From assembly GCF_029227915.1 (NCBI RefSeq), contig NC_079881.1, forward strand, positions 1,116,001 to 1,180,000: 64,000 bases of DNA, written 5' to 3'. The notes under the pieces are model-generated. The model was not told where the DNA came from, ran no database searches, and was given only the letters and a program-made list of their open reading frames with translations. This document shows, one piece after another, positions 1 to 11,976 of this stretch; position 1 is the first letter of the stretch, and each line of letters opens with the position of its first letter. This stretch comes from Hydractinia symbiolongicarpus. Lineage: Eukaryota > Cnidaria > Hydrozoa > Anthoathecata > Hydractiniidae. The position numbers were made by a program, and so were the translations under genes.

Positions 1-295
1 GTATACAACGAAAGTACCCAGGGAGTAAAGTCATTTCCCGAACGATTTTTTAAATTATTATTTCACCACTAAAACGCAAGAGACTTGTAGTTTTCAGAAA
101 TGTTTTCATTTTTGATGAGACGCTTAATGAAAGTGGTTTAATCGCCGGCAAACGAAAACTCGCGCTTTCCCGTACATCCCGGGCTTGGCCCGTGTAGTCG
201 AATGTATACAAAGAAAGTACCCTGTGAGTAAACTCATTTCCAAAACGATTTTTTAAATTATCTCTTCACCACTAAAACGCATGAGACTTGTAGTT

Positions 296-319
296 ATCAA
301 AAATGTTTTCATTTTTGAT
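296..319. repeat. Perfect 10-bp-arm inverted repeat with TTTT loop
   Basis: The left arm ATCAAAAATG is followed by TTTT and then by the exact reverse complement of the arm. This is the longest form of a dyad present in most monomers. The second 10-bp-arm copy is at 702-725. The common A-type form has 7-9 bp arms; the B-type form (CAGAAATG) has 5 bp. It could form a hairpin or cruciform, or bind a dimeric protein. Confidence 0.9.
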
Positions 320-701
320 GAGACGCTGAATAAAAGAGGTTTAATCGCCGGCAAACGAAAACCCGCGATTTCCCGTATATCCCGGATTCGGCCCGTATAG
401 TCAAAAGTATAAAAAGAAGGTACCCAGGGAGTAAACTCATTTCCCGAACGATTTTTTAAATTATTTTTTCACCACTAAAACGCATGAGACTTGTAGTTTT
501 CAGAAATGTTTTCATTTTTGATGAGATGCTTAGTGAAAGTGGTTTAATCGCCGGCAAACGAAATTCCGCGATTTCCCGTAAATCCCGGGCTTGGCCCGTG
601 TAGTCGAATGTATACAAAGAAAGTACCCTGTGAGTAAACTCATTTCCAAAACGATTTTTTAAATTATCTCTTCACCACTAAAACGCATGAGACTTGTAGT
701 T

Positions 702-725
702 ATCAAAAATGTTTTCATTTTTGAT
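702..725. repeat. Second perfect 10-bp-arm inverted repeat
   Basis: Same dyad as the copy at 296-319, two monomers (406 bp) further on. Both lie in monomers sharing TTATCTCTTCACC and GTAGTTATC, so they are sister copies of a dimeric unit. The base change to GATCAGACG lies just outside the right arm. Confidence 0.88.
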
Positions 726-1015
726 CAGACGCTGAATAAAAGGAGTTTAATCGCCGGCAAACGAAAACTCGCCATTTTCCGTAAACACAGGACTCGGCCC
801 GTATAGCCAAAAGTATACAAAGGAAGTACCCAGGGAGTAAACTCATTTCCCGAACGATTTTTTAAATTATTTTTTCACCACTAAAGCACATGAGACTTGT
901 AGTTTTTAAAAATGTTTTCATTTTTGATGAGACGCTGAATAAAAGAAGTTTAATCGCCGGCAAACGAAAACCCGCGACTTCCCGTAAATCCCCGACTCGG
1001 CCCGTATAGTCAAAA

Positions 1016-1218
1016 GTATACAAAGAAAGTACCCAGGGAGTAAACTCATTTCCAAAACGATTTTTTAAATTATTTTTTCACCACCAAAACGCATGAGACT
1101 TGTAGTTTTCAAAAATGTTTTCATTTCTGAAGAGACGCTGAATAAAAGAAGTTTAATCGCCGGCAAACGAAAACCCGCCATTTCCCGTAAACCCCGGACT
1201 CGGCCTGTATAGTCAAAA
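1016..1218 (+). repeat. Representative full-length 203-bp monomer
   Basis: This copy is a useful reference, taken from one GTATAC to the next. In order it carries GTATAC; the imperfect dyad GAGTAAACTC; an A/T-only tract at 1060-1078; an ATGAGACTTGTAG block; the inverted-repeat region (here with one mismatch, TTTCTG); the subfamily-diagnostic segment GACGCTGAATAAAAG; the block TTTAATCGCCGGCAAACG; and a C/G-rich tail ending in TATAGTCAAAA. 203 is 67 codons plus 2, so reading frames cannot continue in phase through successive monomers. Confidence 0.95.
1060..1078. other. A/T-only tract in the monomer (TTTAAA core)
   Basis: Nineteen consecutive A/T bases made of a T-run, TTTAAA and a second T-run. 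The tract recurs once per monomer. Its right half varies most (TTATTTTTTC, TTATTATTTC, TTATTATTTAACC, TTATCTTTTC), while ATTTTTTAAATTA on the left is nearly constant. Homopolymeric dA:dT tracts disfavour nucleosomes in general, so a regularly spaced linker is a reasonable inference but is not shown by the sequence. Confidence 0.8.
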
Positions 1219-1499
1219 GTATACAAAGAAAGTACCCTGTGAGTAAACTCATTTTCAAAACGATTTTTTAAATTATTTTTTCACCACTAAAACGCATGAG
1301 ACTTGTAGTTTTCAAAAATGTTTTCATTTCTGATGAGACGCTGAATAAAAGAAGTTTAATCGCCGGCAAACGAAAACCCGCCATTTCCCGTAAACCCCGG
1401 ACTCGGCCCGTATAGTCAAAAGTATACAAAGAAGGTAACCAGGGAGTAAACTCATTTCCCGAAAGATTTTTTAAATTATTTTTTCTTCACTAAAACGCA

Positions 1500-2487
1500 T
1501 GAGACTTGTAGTTTACAAAAATGTTTTCATTTTTGATGAGACGCTGAATAAAAGAAGTTTAATTGCCGGCAAACGAAAACCTGCGATTTCCCGTAAATAC
1601 CGGACTCGGCCCGTATAGTCAAAAGTATTCAAAGAAAGTACCCTGGGAGTAAACTCATTTCCCGAACGATTTTTTAAATTATTATTTCACCACTAAAACG
1701 CAAGAGACTTGTAGTTTTCAGAAATGTTTTCATTTTTGATGAGACGCTTAATGAAAGTGGTTTAGTCGCCGGCAAACAAAAACTCGCGCTTTCCCGTACA
1801 TCCCGGGCTTGGCCCGTAAAGTCGAATGTATACAAAGAAGATACCCTGTGAGTAAACTCATTTCCAAAACGATTTTTTAAATTATCTTTTCACCACTAAA
1901 ACGCATGAGACTTGCAGTTTTCAAAAATGTTTTCATTTTTGATGAGACGCTGAATAAAAGAAGTTTAATCGCCGGCAAACGAAAACCTGCGATTTCCCGT
2001 AAATACCGTGCTTGGCCCGTGTAGTCGAATGTATACAAAGAAAGTACCCAGGGATTAAACTCATTTCCCGAACGATTTTTTAAATTATTATTTAACCACT
2101 AAAACGCAAGAGACTTGTAGTTTTCAGAAATGTTTTCATTTTTGATGAGACGCTTAATGAAAGTGGTTTAATCGCCGGCAAACGAAAACCCGCGATTTCC
2201 CGTAAATCCCGGACTCGGCCCGTATAGTCAAAAGTACACAAAGAAAGTACCCAGGGAGTAAACTCATTTCCCGAACGATTTTTTAAAATATTTTTTCACC
2301 ACTAAAACGCATGAGACTTGTAGTTTTCAGAAATGTTTTCATTTTTGATGAGACGCTTAATGAAAGTGGTTTAATCGCCGGCAAACGAAACCCGCGATTT
2401 CCCGTACATCCCGGGCTTGGCCCGTATAGTCGAATGTATACAAAGAAAGAACCCAGGGAGTAAACTCGTTTCCCGAACGATTTTTTA
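1500..2487. repeat. 988-bp higher-order unit, copy 1 (5 monomers)
   Basis: This block is repeated immediately downstream at an offset of 988 bp, which is 5 x 203 minus 26 (deletion in its last monomer) minus 1. Two differences from copy 2 were seen: C at 1844 is T at 2832, and C at 2453 is T at 3441. That is near 99.8% identity by eye and implies a recent tandem duplication. Confidence 0.9.
1921..1942. repeat. 9-bp-arm inverted repeat, common A-type form
   Basis: The arm TCAAAAATG, a TTTT loop and the exact reverse complement of the arm. This form is seen wherever a monomer has TTTTCAAAAATG before the loop, which is frequent throughout the window. The TTTTTAAAAATG monomers keep 7 bp of the arm. 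Confidence 0.85.
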
Positions 2488-2612
2488 TGAGACTTGTAGT
2501 TTACAAAAATGTTTTCATTTTTGATGAGACGCTGAATAAAAGAAGTTTAATTGCCGGCAAACGAAAACCTGCGATTTCCCGTAAATACCGGACTCGGCCC
2601 GTATAGTCAAAA
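2436..2612. repeat. Truncated 177-bp monomer (26-bp deletion)
   Basis: From GTATAC to the next GTATTC is 177 bp. The W-rich right half plus CACCACTAAAACGC is missing, so GATTTTTT runs straight into ATGAGAC. Its sister copy is at 3424-3599. Confidence 0.9.
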
Positions 2613-3475
2613 GTATTCAAAGAAAGTACCCTGGGAGTAAACTCATTTCCCGAACGATTTTTTAAATTATTATTTCACCACTAAAACGCAAGAGACTTGT
2701 AGTTTTCAGAAATGTTTTCATTTTTGATGAGACGCTTAATGAAAGTGGTTTAGTCGCCGGCAAACAAAAACTCGCGCTTTCCCGTACATCCCGGGCTTGG
2801 CCCGTAAAGTCGAATGTATACAAAGAAGATATCCTGTGAGTAAACTCATTTCCAAAACGATTTTTTAAATTATCTTTTCACCACTAAAACGCATGAGACT
2901 TGCAGTTTTCAAAAATGTTTTCATTTTTGATGAGACGCTGAATAAAAGAAGTTTAATCGCCGGCAAACGAAAACCTGCGATTTCCCGTAAATACCGTGCT
3001 TGGCCCGTGTAGTCGAATGTATACAAAGAAAGTACCCAGGGATTAAACTCATTTCCCGAACGATTTTTTAAATTATTATTTAACCACTAAAACGCAAGAG
3101 ACTTGTAGTTTTCAGAAATGTTTTCATTTTTGATGAGACGCTTAATGAAAGTGGTTTAATCGCCGGCAAACGAAAACCCGCGATTTCCCGTAAATCCCGG
3201 ACTCGGCCCGTATAGTCAAAAGTACACAAAGAAAGTACCCAGGGAGTAAACTCATTTCCCGAACGATTTTTTAAAATATTTTTTCACCACTAAAACGCAT
3301 GAGACTTGTAGTTTTCAGAAATGTTTTCATTTTTGATGAGACGCTTAATGAAAGTGGTTTAATCGCCGGCAAACGAAACCCGCGATTTCCCGTACATCCC
3401 GGGCTTGGCCCGTATAGTCGAATGTATACAAAGAAAGAACTCAGGGAGTAAACTCGTTTCCCGAACGATTTTTTA
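2488..3475. repeat. 988-bp higher-order unit, copy 2
   Basis: Near-exact copy of the preceding 988 bp. It ends in the same deleted A/T junction, but the next monomer has TTTTAAGAAATG rather than TTTACAAAAATG. The deleted monomer therefore existed before the duplication, and the crossover fell in the shared ATGAGACTTGTAGTTT word just after it. Confidence 0.9.
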
Positions 3476-3599
3476 TGAGACTTGTAGTTTTAAGAAATGT
3501 TTTCATTTTTGATGAGACGCTTATTGAAAGTGGTTTAATCGCCGGCAAACGAAACCCGCGATTTCCCGTACATCCCGGGCTTGGCCCGTATAGTCAAAA
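3424..3599. repeat. Truncated 176-bp monomer (same 26-bp deletion)
   Basis: Carries the same deletion junction as 2436-2612 plus a single-base loss in CGAAACCCGCG. It marks the right end of the second 988-bp unit. Confidence 0.9.
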
Positions 3600-5290
3600 G
3601 TATACAAAGAAAGTACCCTGGGAGTAAACTCATTTCCCGAACGATTTTTTAAATTATTATTTCACCACTTAAACGCAAGAGACTTGTAGTTTTCAGAAAT
3701 GTTTTCATTTTTGATGAGACGCTTAATGAAAGTGGTTTAATCGCCGGCAAACGAAAACCCGCGACTTCCCGTAAATCCCCGACTCGGCCCGTATAGTCAA
3801 AAGTATACAAAGAAAGTACCCAGGGAGTAAACTCATTTCCCGAACGATTTTTTAAATTATTTTTTCACATCTAAAACGCATGAGACTTGTATTTTTCAGA
3901 AATGTTTTCATTTTTGATGAGACGCTTAATGAAAGTGGTTTAATCGCCGGCAAACGAAACCCGCGATTTCCCGTACATCCCGGGCTTGGCCCGTGTAGTC
4001 GAATGTATACAAAGAAAGTACCCAGGGAGTAAACTCATTTCCCAAACGATTTTTTAAATTATTATTTAACCACTAAAAACCCATGAGACTTGTAGTTTTT
4101 AAAAATGTTTTGATTTTTGATGAGACGCTGAATAAAAGAAGTTTAATCGCCGGCAAACGAAAACCCGCGTCTTCCAGTAAATCTCCGACTCGGCCCGTAT
4201 ATTCAAAAGTATACAAAGAAAGTACCCAGGGAGTAAACTCATTTCCCGAACGATTTTTTAAATTATTATTTCTCCACTAAAGCCCATGAGACTTGTAGTA
4301 TTCAAAAATGTTTTCATTTTTGATGAGACGCTAAATAAAAAAAGTTTAATCGCCGGCAAACGAAAACCCGCGATTTCCCGTAAATCCCGGATTCAGCCCG
4401 TATAGTCAAAAGTATAAAAAGAAGGTACCCAGGGAGTAAACTCATTTCCCGAACGATTTTTTAAATTATTTTTTCACCACTAAAACGCATGAGACTTATA
4501 GTTTTCAGAAATGTTTTCATTTTTGATGAGACGCTTAGTGAAAGTGGTTTAATCGCCGGCAAACGAAAACCCGCGACTTCCCGTAAATCCCCGACTCGGC
4601 CCGTATAGTCAAAAGTATACAAAGAAAGTACCCAGGGAGTAAACTCATTTCCCGAACGATTTTTTAAATTATTTTTTCACCACTAAAACGCATGAGACTT
4701 GTAGTTTTCAGAAATGTTTTTATTTTTGATGAGACGCTTAGTGAAAGTGGTTTAATCGCCGGCAAACGAAAACCCGCGATTTCCCGTAAATCCCGGACTC
4801 GGCCCGTATAGTCAAAAGTACACAAAGAAAGTACCCAGGGAGTAAACTCATTTCCCGAACGATTTTTTAAAGTATTTTTTCACCACTAAAACGCATGAGA
4901 CTTGTAGTTTTCAGAAATGTTTTTATTTTTGATGAGACGCTTAGTGAAAGTGGTTTAATCGCCGGCAAACGAAAACCCGCGATTTCCCGTAAATCCCGGA
5001 CTCGGCCCGTAAAGTCAAAAGTACACAAAGAAAGGACCCAGGGAGTAAACTCATTTCCCGAACGATTTTTTAAAGTATTTTTTCACCACTAAAACGCATG
5101 AGACTTGTAGTTTACAAAAATGTTTTCATTTTTGATAAGACGCTGAATAAAAGAAGTTTAATCGCCGGCAAACAAAAACCTGCGATTTCCCGTAAATCCT
5201 GGACTCGGCCCGTATAGTCAAAAGTATACAAAGAAAGTACCCTGGGAGTAAACTCATTTCCCGAAAGATTTTTTAAATTATTATTTCACC
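3476..5290. repeat. Mosaic monomers, no clean higher-order period
   Basis: About nine full monomers of mixed type. Noteworthy variants are AAAAACCCATGAG near 4077 and AGTATAAAAAGAAGG near 4410. Relatives of both occur at about 60,170 and 60,505 in the same order, and the second also near 407. Monomers near 4495, 4690 and 4895 are close relatives with CTTAGTGAAAGTGG, arranged almost monomerically. Confidence 0.75.
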
Positions 5291-8200
5291 ACTAAAGCCC
5301 ATGAGACTTGTAGTTTTTAAAAATGTTTTCATTTTTGATGAGACGCTGAATAAAAGAAGTTTAATCGCCGGCAAACGAAAACCCGCGACTTCCCGTAAAT
5401 CCCCGACTCGGCCCGTATAGTAAAAAGTATACAAAGAAATTACCCAGGGAGTAAACTCATTTCCAAAACGATTTTTTTAATTATCTTTTCACCACTAAAA
5501 CGCATGAGACTTGTAGTTTTCAAAAATGTTTTCATTTCTGATGAGACGCTGAATAAAAGAAGTTTAATCGCCGGCAAACGAAAACCCGCCATTTCCCGTA
5601 AACTCCGGACTCGGCCCGTATAGTCAAAAGTATACAAAGAAAGTACCCAGGGAGTAAACTCATTTCCTGAACGATTTTTTAAATTATTATTTCACCACTA
5701 AAGCCCACGAGACTTGTAGTTTTTAAAAATGTTTTCATTTTTGATGAGACGCTGAATAAAAGAAGTTTAATCGCCGGCAAACAAAAACCCGCGATTTCCC
5801 GTAAATCCCGGACTCGGCCCGTATAGTCAAAAGAATACAAAGAAGGTAACCAGGGAGTAAACTCATTTCCCGAACGATTTTTTAAATTATTTTTTCACCA
5901 CTAAAACGCATGACACTTGTAGTTTTTAGAAATGTTTTCATTTTTGATGAGACGCTGAATAAAAGAAGTTTAATCGCCGGCAAACGAAAACCCGCCATTT
6001 CCCGTAAACCCCGGAGTCAGCCCGTATAGTCAAAAGTATACAAAGAAAGTACCCAGGGAGTAAACTCTTTTCCCGAGCGATTTTTTAAATTATATTTTCA
6101 CCACTAAAACGCATGAGACTTGTAGTTTACAAAAATGTTTTCATTTTTGATGAGACGCTGAATAAAAGAAGTTTAATCCCCGGCAAACGAAAACCTGCGA
6201 TTTCCCGTAAATCCTGGACTCGGCCCGTATAGTCAAAAGTATACAAAGAAAGTACCCTGGGAGTAAACTCATTTCCCGAACGATTTTTTAAATTAATTTT
6301 TCATCACTAAAACGCATGACACTTGTAGTTTTCAGAAATGTTTTCATTTTTGATGAGACGCTTAATGAAAGTGGTTTAATCGCCGGCAAACGAAAACCCG
6401 CGATTTCCCGTACATCCCGGGCTTGGCCCGTATAGTCGAATGTATACAAAGAAAGTACCCAGGGAGTAAACTCATTTCCCGAACGATTTTTTAAATTATT
6501 ATTTAACCACTAAAGCCCATGAGACTTGCAGTTTTTAAAAATGTTTTCACTTTTGATGACACGCTGAATAAAAGAAGTTTAATCGCCGGCAAACGAAAAC
6601 CCGCAACTTCCCGGAAAATCCCCGACTCGGCCCGTATAGTCAAAAGTATACAAAGAAAGTACCCAGGGAGTAAACTCATTTCCCGAACGATTTTTTAAAT
6701 TATTATTTCACCACTAAAGCCCATGAGACTTGTATTTCCTAAAAATGTTTTCATTTTTGATGAGACGCTGAATAAAAGAAGTTTAATCGCCGGCAAACGA
6801 AAACCCGCGACTTCCCGTAAATCCCCGACTTAACCCGTATAGTAAAAAGTATACAAAAAATGTACCCAGGGAGTAAACTCATTTTCAAAACGATTTTTTA
6901 AATTATCTTTTCACCACTAAAACGCATGAGACTTGTAGTTTTCAAATATGTTTTCATTTCTGATGAGACGCTGAATAAAAGAAGTTTAATCGCCGGCAAA
7001 CGAAAACCCGCTATTTCCCGTAAACCCCGGACTCGGCCCGTATAGTCAAAAGTATACAAAGAAAGTACCCAGGGAGTAAACTCATTTCCTGAACGATTTT
7101 TTAAATTTTTATTTCACCACTAAAGCCCACGAGACTTGTAGTTTTTAAAAATGTTTTCATTTTTGATGAGACGCTGAATAAAAGAAGTTTAATCGCCGGC
7201 AAACAAAAACTTGCGATTTCCCGTAAATCCCGGACTCGGCCCGTATAGTCAAAAGTATACAAAGAAGGTAACCAGGGAGTAAACTCATTTCCCGAACGAT
7301 TTTTTAAATTATTTTTTCACCACTAAAACGCATGAGACTTGTAGTTTACAAAAATGTTTTCATTTTTGATGAGACGCTGAATCAAAGAAGTTTAATCCCC
7401 GGCAAACGAAAACCTGCGATTTCCCGTAAATCCTGGACTCGGCCCGTATAGTCAAAAGTATACAAAGAAAGTACCCTGGGAGTAAACTCATTTCCCGAAC
7501 GATTTTTTAAATTATTTTTTCATCACTAAAACGCATGAGACTTGTAGTTTTCAGAAATGTTATCATTTTTGATGAGACGCTTAATGAAAGTGGTTTAATC
7601 GCCGGCAAACGAAAACCCGCGATTTCCCGTACATCCCGGGCTTGGCCCGTATAGTCGAATGCATACAAAGAAAGTACCCAGGGAGTAAACTCATTTCCCG
7701 AACGATTTTTTAAATTATTATTTAACCACTAAACCCCATGAGACTTGTAGTTTTTAAAAATGTTTTCATTTTTGATGAGACGCTTAATGAAAGTGGTTTA
7801 ATCGCCGGCAAACGAAAACCCGCTATTTCCCGTAAATCCCGGATTCGGTCCGTATAGTCAAAAGTATACAAAGAAAGTACCCAGGGAGTAAACTCATTTC
7901 CTGAACGATTTTTTAAATTTTTTTTTCACCACTAAAGCCAACGAGACTTGTAGTTTTTAAAAATGTTTTCATTTTTGATGAGACGCTGAATAAAAGAAGT
8001 TTAATCGCCGGCAAACCAAAACCCGCGATTTCCCGTAAATCCCGGATTCGGCCCGTATAGTCAAAAGTATACAAAGAAGGTAACCAGGGAGTAAACTCAT
8101 TTCCCGAACGATTTTTTAAATTACTTTTTCACCACTAAAACGCATGACACTTGTAGTTTTTAGAAATGTTTCATTTTTGATGAGACGCTTAATGAAAGTG

Positions 8201-8618
8201 GTTTAATCGTCGGCAAAGGAAAACCCGCGATTTCCCGTAAATCCCGGGCTTGGCTTGTATATTCGATAGTATACAAAGAAAGTACCCTGTGAGTAAACTC
8301 ATTTCCAAAACGATTTTTTAAATTATCTTTTCACCACTAAAACGCATGAGACTTGTAGTTTACAAAAATGTTTTCATTTTTGATGAGACGCTGAATAAAA
8401 GAAGTTTAATCCCCGGCAAACGAAAACCTGCGATTTCCCGTAAATCCTGGACTCGGCCCGTATAGTCAAAAGTATACAAAGAAAGTACCCTGGGAGTAAA
8501 CTCATTTCCCGAACGATTTTTTAAATTATTTTTTCATCACTAAAACGCATGAGACTTGTAGTTTTCAGAAATGTTTTCATTTTTGATGAGACGCTTAGTG
8601 AATGTGGTTTAATCGCCA
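5291..8618. repeat. Overlapping 7-, 6- and 5-monomer units
   Basis: Several offsets coexist. TAGTAAAAAGTATAC at 5,419 recurs about 1,422 bp later near 6,841 (7-mer, shared to about 7,330). GTTTAATCCCCGG at 6,171 recurs at 7,390 (1,219 bp, 6-mer) and 8,404 (1,014 bp, 5-mer). Copies are less perfect than in the following block, which suggests older duplications partly overwritten by later exchanges. Confidence 0.75.
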
Positions 8619-11600
8619 GCAAACGAAAACCCGCGATTTCCCGTACATCCCGGGCTTGGCCCGTATAGTCGAATGTATACAAAGAAAGTACCCAGGGAGT
8701 AAACTCATTTCCCGAACGATTTTTTAAATTATTATTTAACCACTAAACCCCATGAGACTTGCAGTTTTTAAAAATGTTTTCACTTTTGATGACACGCTGA
8801 ATAAGAGAAGTTTAATCGCCGGCAAACGAAAACCCGCGATTTCCCGTAAATCCCGGACTCGGCCCGTATAGTCAAAAGTATACAAAGAAGGTACCCAGGG
8901 AATAAACTCATTTCCCGAACGATTTTTTAAATTATTTTTTCACCACTAAAACGCATGAGACTTGTAGTTTTCAGAAATGTTTTCATTTTTGATGAGACGC
9001 TTAATGAAAGTGGTTTAATCGCCGGCAAACGAAAACCCGCGATTTACCGTAAATCCCGGGCTTGGCTTGTATAGTCGAATGTATACAAAGAAAGTACCCT
9101 GTGAGTAAACTCATTTCCAAAACGATTTTTTAAATTATCTTTTCACCACTAAAACGCACGAGACTTGTAGTTTTCAAAAATGTTTTCATTTTTGATAAGA
9201 CGCTGAATAAAAGAAGTTTAATCGCCGGCAAACGAAAACCCGCCATTTCCCGTAAACCCCGGACTCGGCCCGTATAGTCAAAAGTATACAAAGAAAGTAC
9301 CCTGGGAGTAAACTCATTTCCCGAACGATTTTTTAAATTATTTTTTCATCACTAAAACGCATGAAACTTGTAGTTTTCAGAAATGTTTTCATTTTTGATG
9401 AGACGCTTAATGAAAGTGGTTTAATCGCCGGCAAACGAAAACCCGCGATTTCCCGTAAATCCCGGGCTTGGCCCGTGTAGTCGAATGTATACAAAGAAAG
9501 TACCCTGTGAGTAAACTCATTTCCAAAACGATTTTTTAAATTATCTTTTCACCACTAAAACGCATGAGACTTGTAGTTTTCAAAAATGTTTTCATTTTTG
9601 ATGAGACGCTGAATAAAAGGAGTTTAATCGCCGGCAAACGAAAACCCGCCATTTTCCGTAAACCCCGGACTCGGCCCGTATAGCCAAAAGTATACAAAGG
9701 AAGTACCCAGGGAGTAAACTCATTTCCCGAACGATTTTTTAAATTATTTTTTCACCACTAAAGCCCACGAGACTTGTAGTTTTTAAAAATGTTTTTATTT
9801 TTGATGAGACGCTGAATAAAAGAAGTTTAATCGGCGGCAAACGAAAACCCGCGACTTCCCGTAAATCCCGGACTCGGCCCGTATAGTCAAAAGTATACAA
9901 AGAAGGTACCCAGGGAATAAACTCATTTCCCGAACGATTTTTTAAATTATTTTTTCACCACTAAAACGCATGAGACTTGTAGTTTTCAGAAATGTTTTCA
10001 TTTTTGATGAGACGCTTAATGAAAGTGGTTTAATCGCCGGCAAACGAAAACCCGCGATTTCCCGTAAATCCCGGGCTTGGCCTGTATAGTCGAATGTATA
10101 CAAAGAAAGTACCCTGTGAGTAAACTCATTTCCAAAACGATTTTTTAAATTATCTTTTCACCACAAGAACGCATGAGACTTGTAGTTTTCAAAAATGTTT
10201 TCATTTTTGATGAGACGCTGAATAAAAGAAGTTTAATCGCCGGCAAACGAAAACCCGCGACTTCCCGTAAAACCCGGACTCGGCCCGTATAGTCAAAAGT
10301 ATACAAAGAAAGTACCCAGGAAGTAAACTCATTTCCCGAACGATTTTTTAAATTATTTTTTCATCACTAAAACGCATGAGACTTGTAGTTTTCAGAAATG
10401 TTTTCATTTTTGATGAGACGCTTAATGAAAGTGGTTTAATCGCCGGCAAACAAAGCACGCGATTTCCCGTACATCCCGGGCTTGGCCCGTATAGTCGAAT
10501 GTATACAAAGAAAGTACCCAGTGAGTAAACTCATTTCCCAAATGATTTTTTAAATTATTATTTAACCACTAAAGCCCAAGAGACTTGTAGTTTTTCAAAA
10601 TGTTTTCATTTTTGATGAGACGCTGAATAAAAGAAGTTTAATCGCCGGCAAACGAAAACCCGCGATTTCCCGTAAATCCCAGACTCGGCCCGTATAGTCA
10701 AAAGCATACAAAGAAGGTAACCAGGGAGTAAACTCATTTCCCGAACGATTTTTTAAATTATTTTTTCACCACTAAAACGCATGACACTTGTAGTTTTTAG
10801 AAATGTTTTCATTTTTGATGAGACGCTTAATGAAAGTGGTTTAATCGCCGGCAAACGAAAACCTGCGATTTACCGTAAATCCCGGGCTTGGCTTGTATAG
10901 TCGAATGTATACAAAGAAAGTACCCTGTGAGTAAACTCATTTCCAAAACGATTTTTTAAATTATCTTTTCACCACTAAAACGCACGAGACTTGTAGTTTT
11001 CAAAAATGTTTTCATTTTTGATGAGACGCTGAATAAAAGAAGTTTAATCGCCGGCAAACGAAAACCCGCCATTTCCCGTAAACCCCGGACTCGGCCCGTA
11101 TAGTCAAAAGTATACAAAGAAAGCACCCAGGGAGTAAACTCTTTTCCCGAGCGATTTTTTAAATTATTTTTTCACCACTAAAACGCATGAGACTTGTAGT
11201 TTACAAAAATGTTTTCATTTTTGATGAGACGCTGAATAAAAGAAGTTTAATCGCCGGCAAACGAAAACCCGCGACTTCCCGTAAATCCCCGACTCGGCCC
11301 GTATAGTCAAAAGTATACAAAGAAAGTACCCAGGGAGTAAACTCATTTCCAAAACGATTTTTTAAATTATCTTTTCACCACTAAAACGCATGAGATTTGT
11401 AGTTTTCAAAAATGTTTTCATTTCTGATGAGACGCTGAATAAAAGAAGTTTAATCGCCGGCAAACGAAAACCCGCTATTTCCCGTAAACACCGGACTCGG
11501 CCCGTATAGTCAAAAGTATACAAAGAAAGTACCCAGGGAGTAAACTCATTTCCCGAACGATTTTTTAAATTATTATTTCACCACTAAAGCCCACGAGACT

Positions 11601-11976
11601 TGTAGTTTTTAAAAATGTTTTCATTTTTGATGAGACGCTGAATAAAAGAAGTTTAATCGCCGGCAAACGAAAACCCGCGATTTCCCGTAAATCCCGGACT
11701 CGGCCCGTATAGTCAAAAGTATACAAAGAAAGTACCCTGGGAGTAAACTCATTTCCCGAACGATTTTTTAAATTATTTTTTCACCACGCGATTTCCCGTA
11801 AATCCCGGGCTTGGCCCGTGTAGTCGAATGTATACAAAGAAAGTACCCTGTGAGTAAACTCATTTCCAAAACGATTTTTTAAATTATCTTTTCACCACTA
11901 AAACGCATGAGACTTGTAGTTTTCAAAAATGTTTTCATTTTTGATGAGACGCTGAATAAAAGGAGTTAAATTGCCG
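8619..11976. repeat. 3,358-bp higher-order unit A
   Basis: Sixteen full monomers plus one truncated monomer of 111 bp. The block is repeated from 11,977 at an offset of exactly 3,358 bp, for example the rare CCCCATGAGACTTGCAG at 8,749 and 12,107. Its 7-monomer core at 9,022-10,442 is present once here and twice in unit B. One difference seen is GTAAAACCC near 10,268 against GTAAATCCC in B. Confidence 0.9.
11719..11829. repeat. Truncated 111-bp monomer (92-bp deletion), copy 1
   Basis: TTCACCAC runs straight into GCGATTTCCCG, removing about 92 bp including the inverted repeat and the GCCGGC block. The same junction occurs at 16,561 and 17,686, so all three descend from one deletion event. Confidence 0.92.

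Larger units (their letters stand above)
1..1499. repeat. Monomers in alternating two-type (dimeric) order
   Basis: Seven and a half monomers in exact 203-bp register. Those at about 81 and 487 have TTTTCAGAAATG and GAAAGTGG; those at about 284 and 690 have TTATCTCTTCACC and GTAGTTATC. This gives a 406-bp dimer period at the left end. From about 893 on, A-type monomers predominate. The stretch 340-800 closely resembles 60,430-60,910 near the other end of the window. Confidence 0.8.

Noticed and set aside
5440-5637. Repeated start-codon-like ATG before AGACTTGTAG with AAAACGC upstream, resembling a ribosome-binding context
   Set aside because: The word is part of every monomer, has no purine-rich Shine-Dalgarno match, and the frame stops within the next monomer; the sequence also looks eukaryotic.
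11760-11830. Insertion or excision scar of a mobile element at the 92-bp deletion
   Set aside because: The junction only lacks satellite bases; there is no added sequence, terminal repeat or duplicated target. Short shared C/A-rich bases at the ends fit slippage or microhomology deletion.
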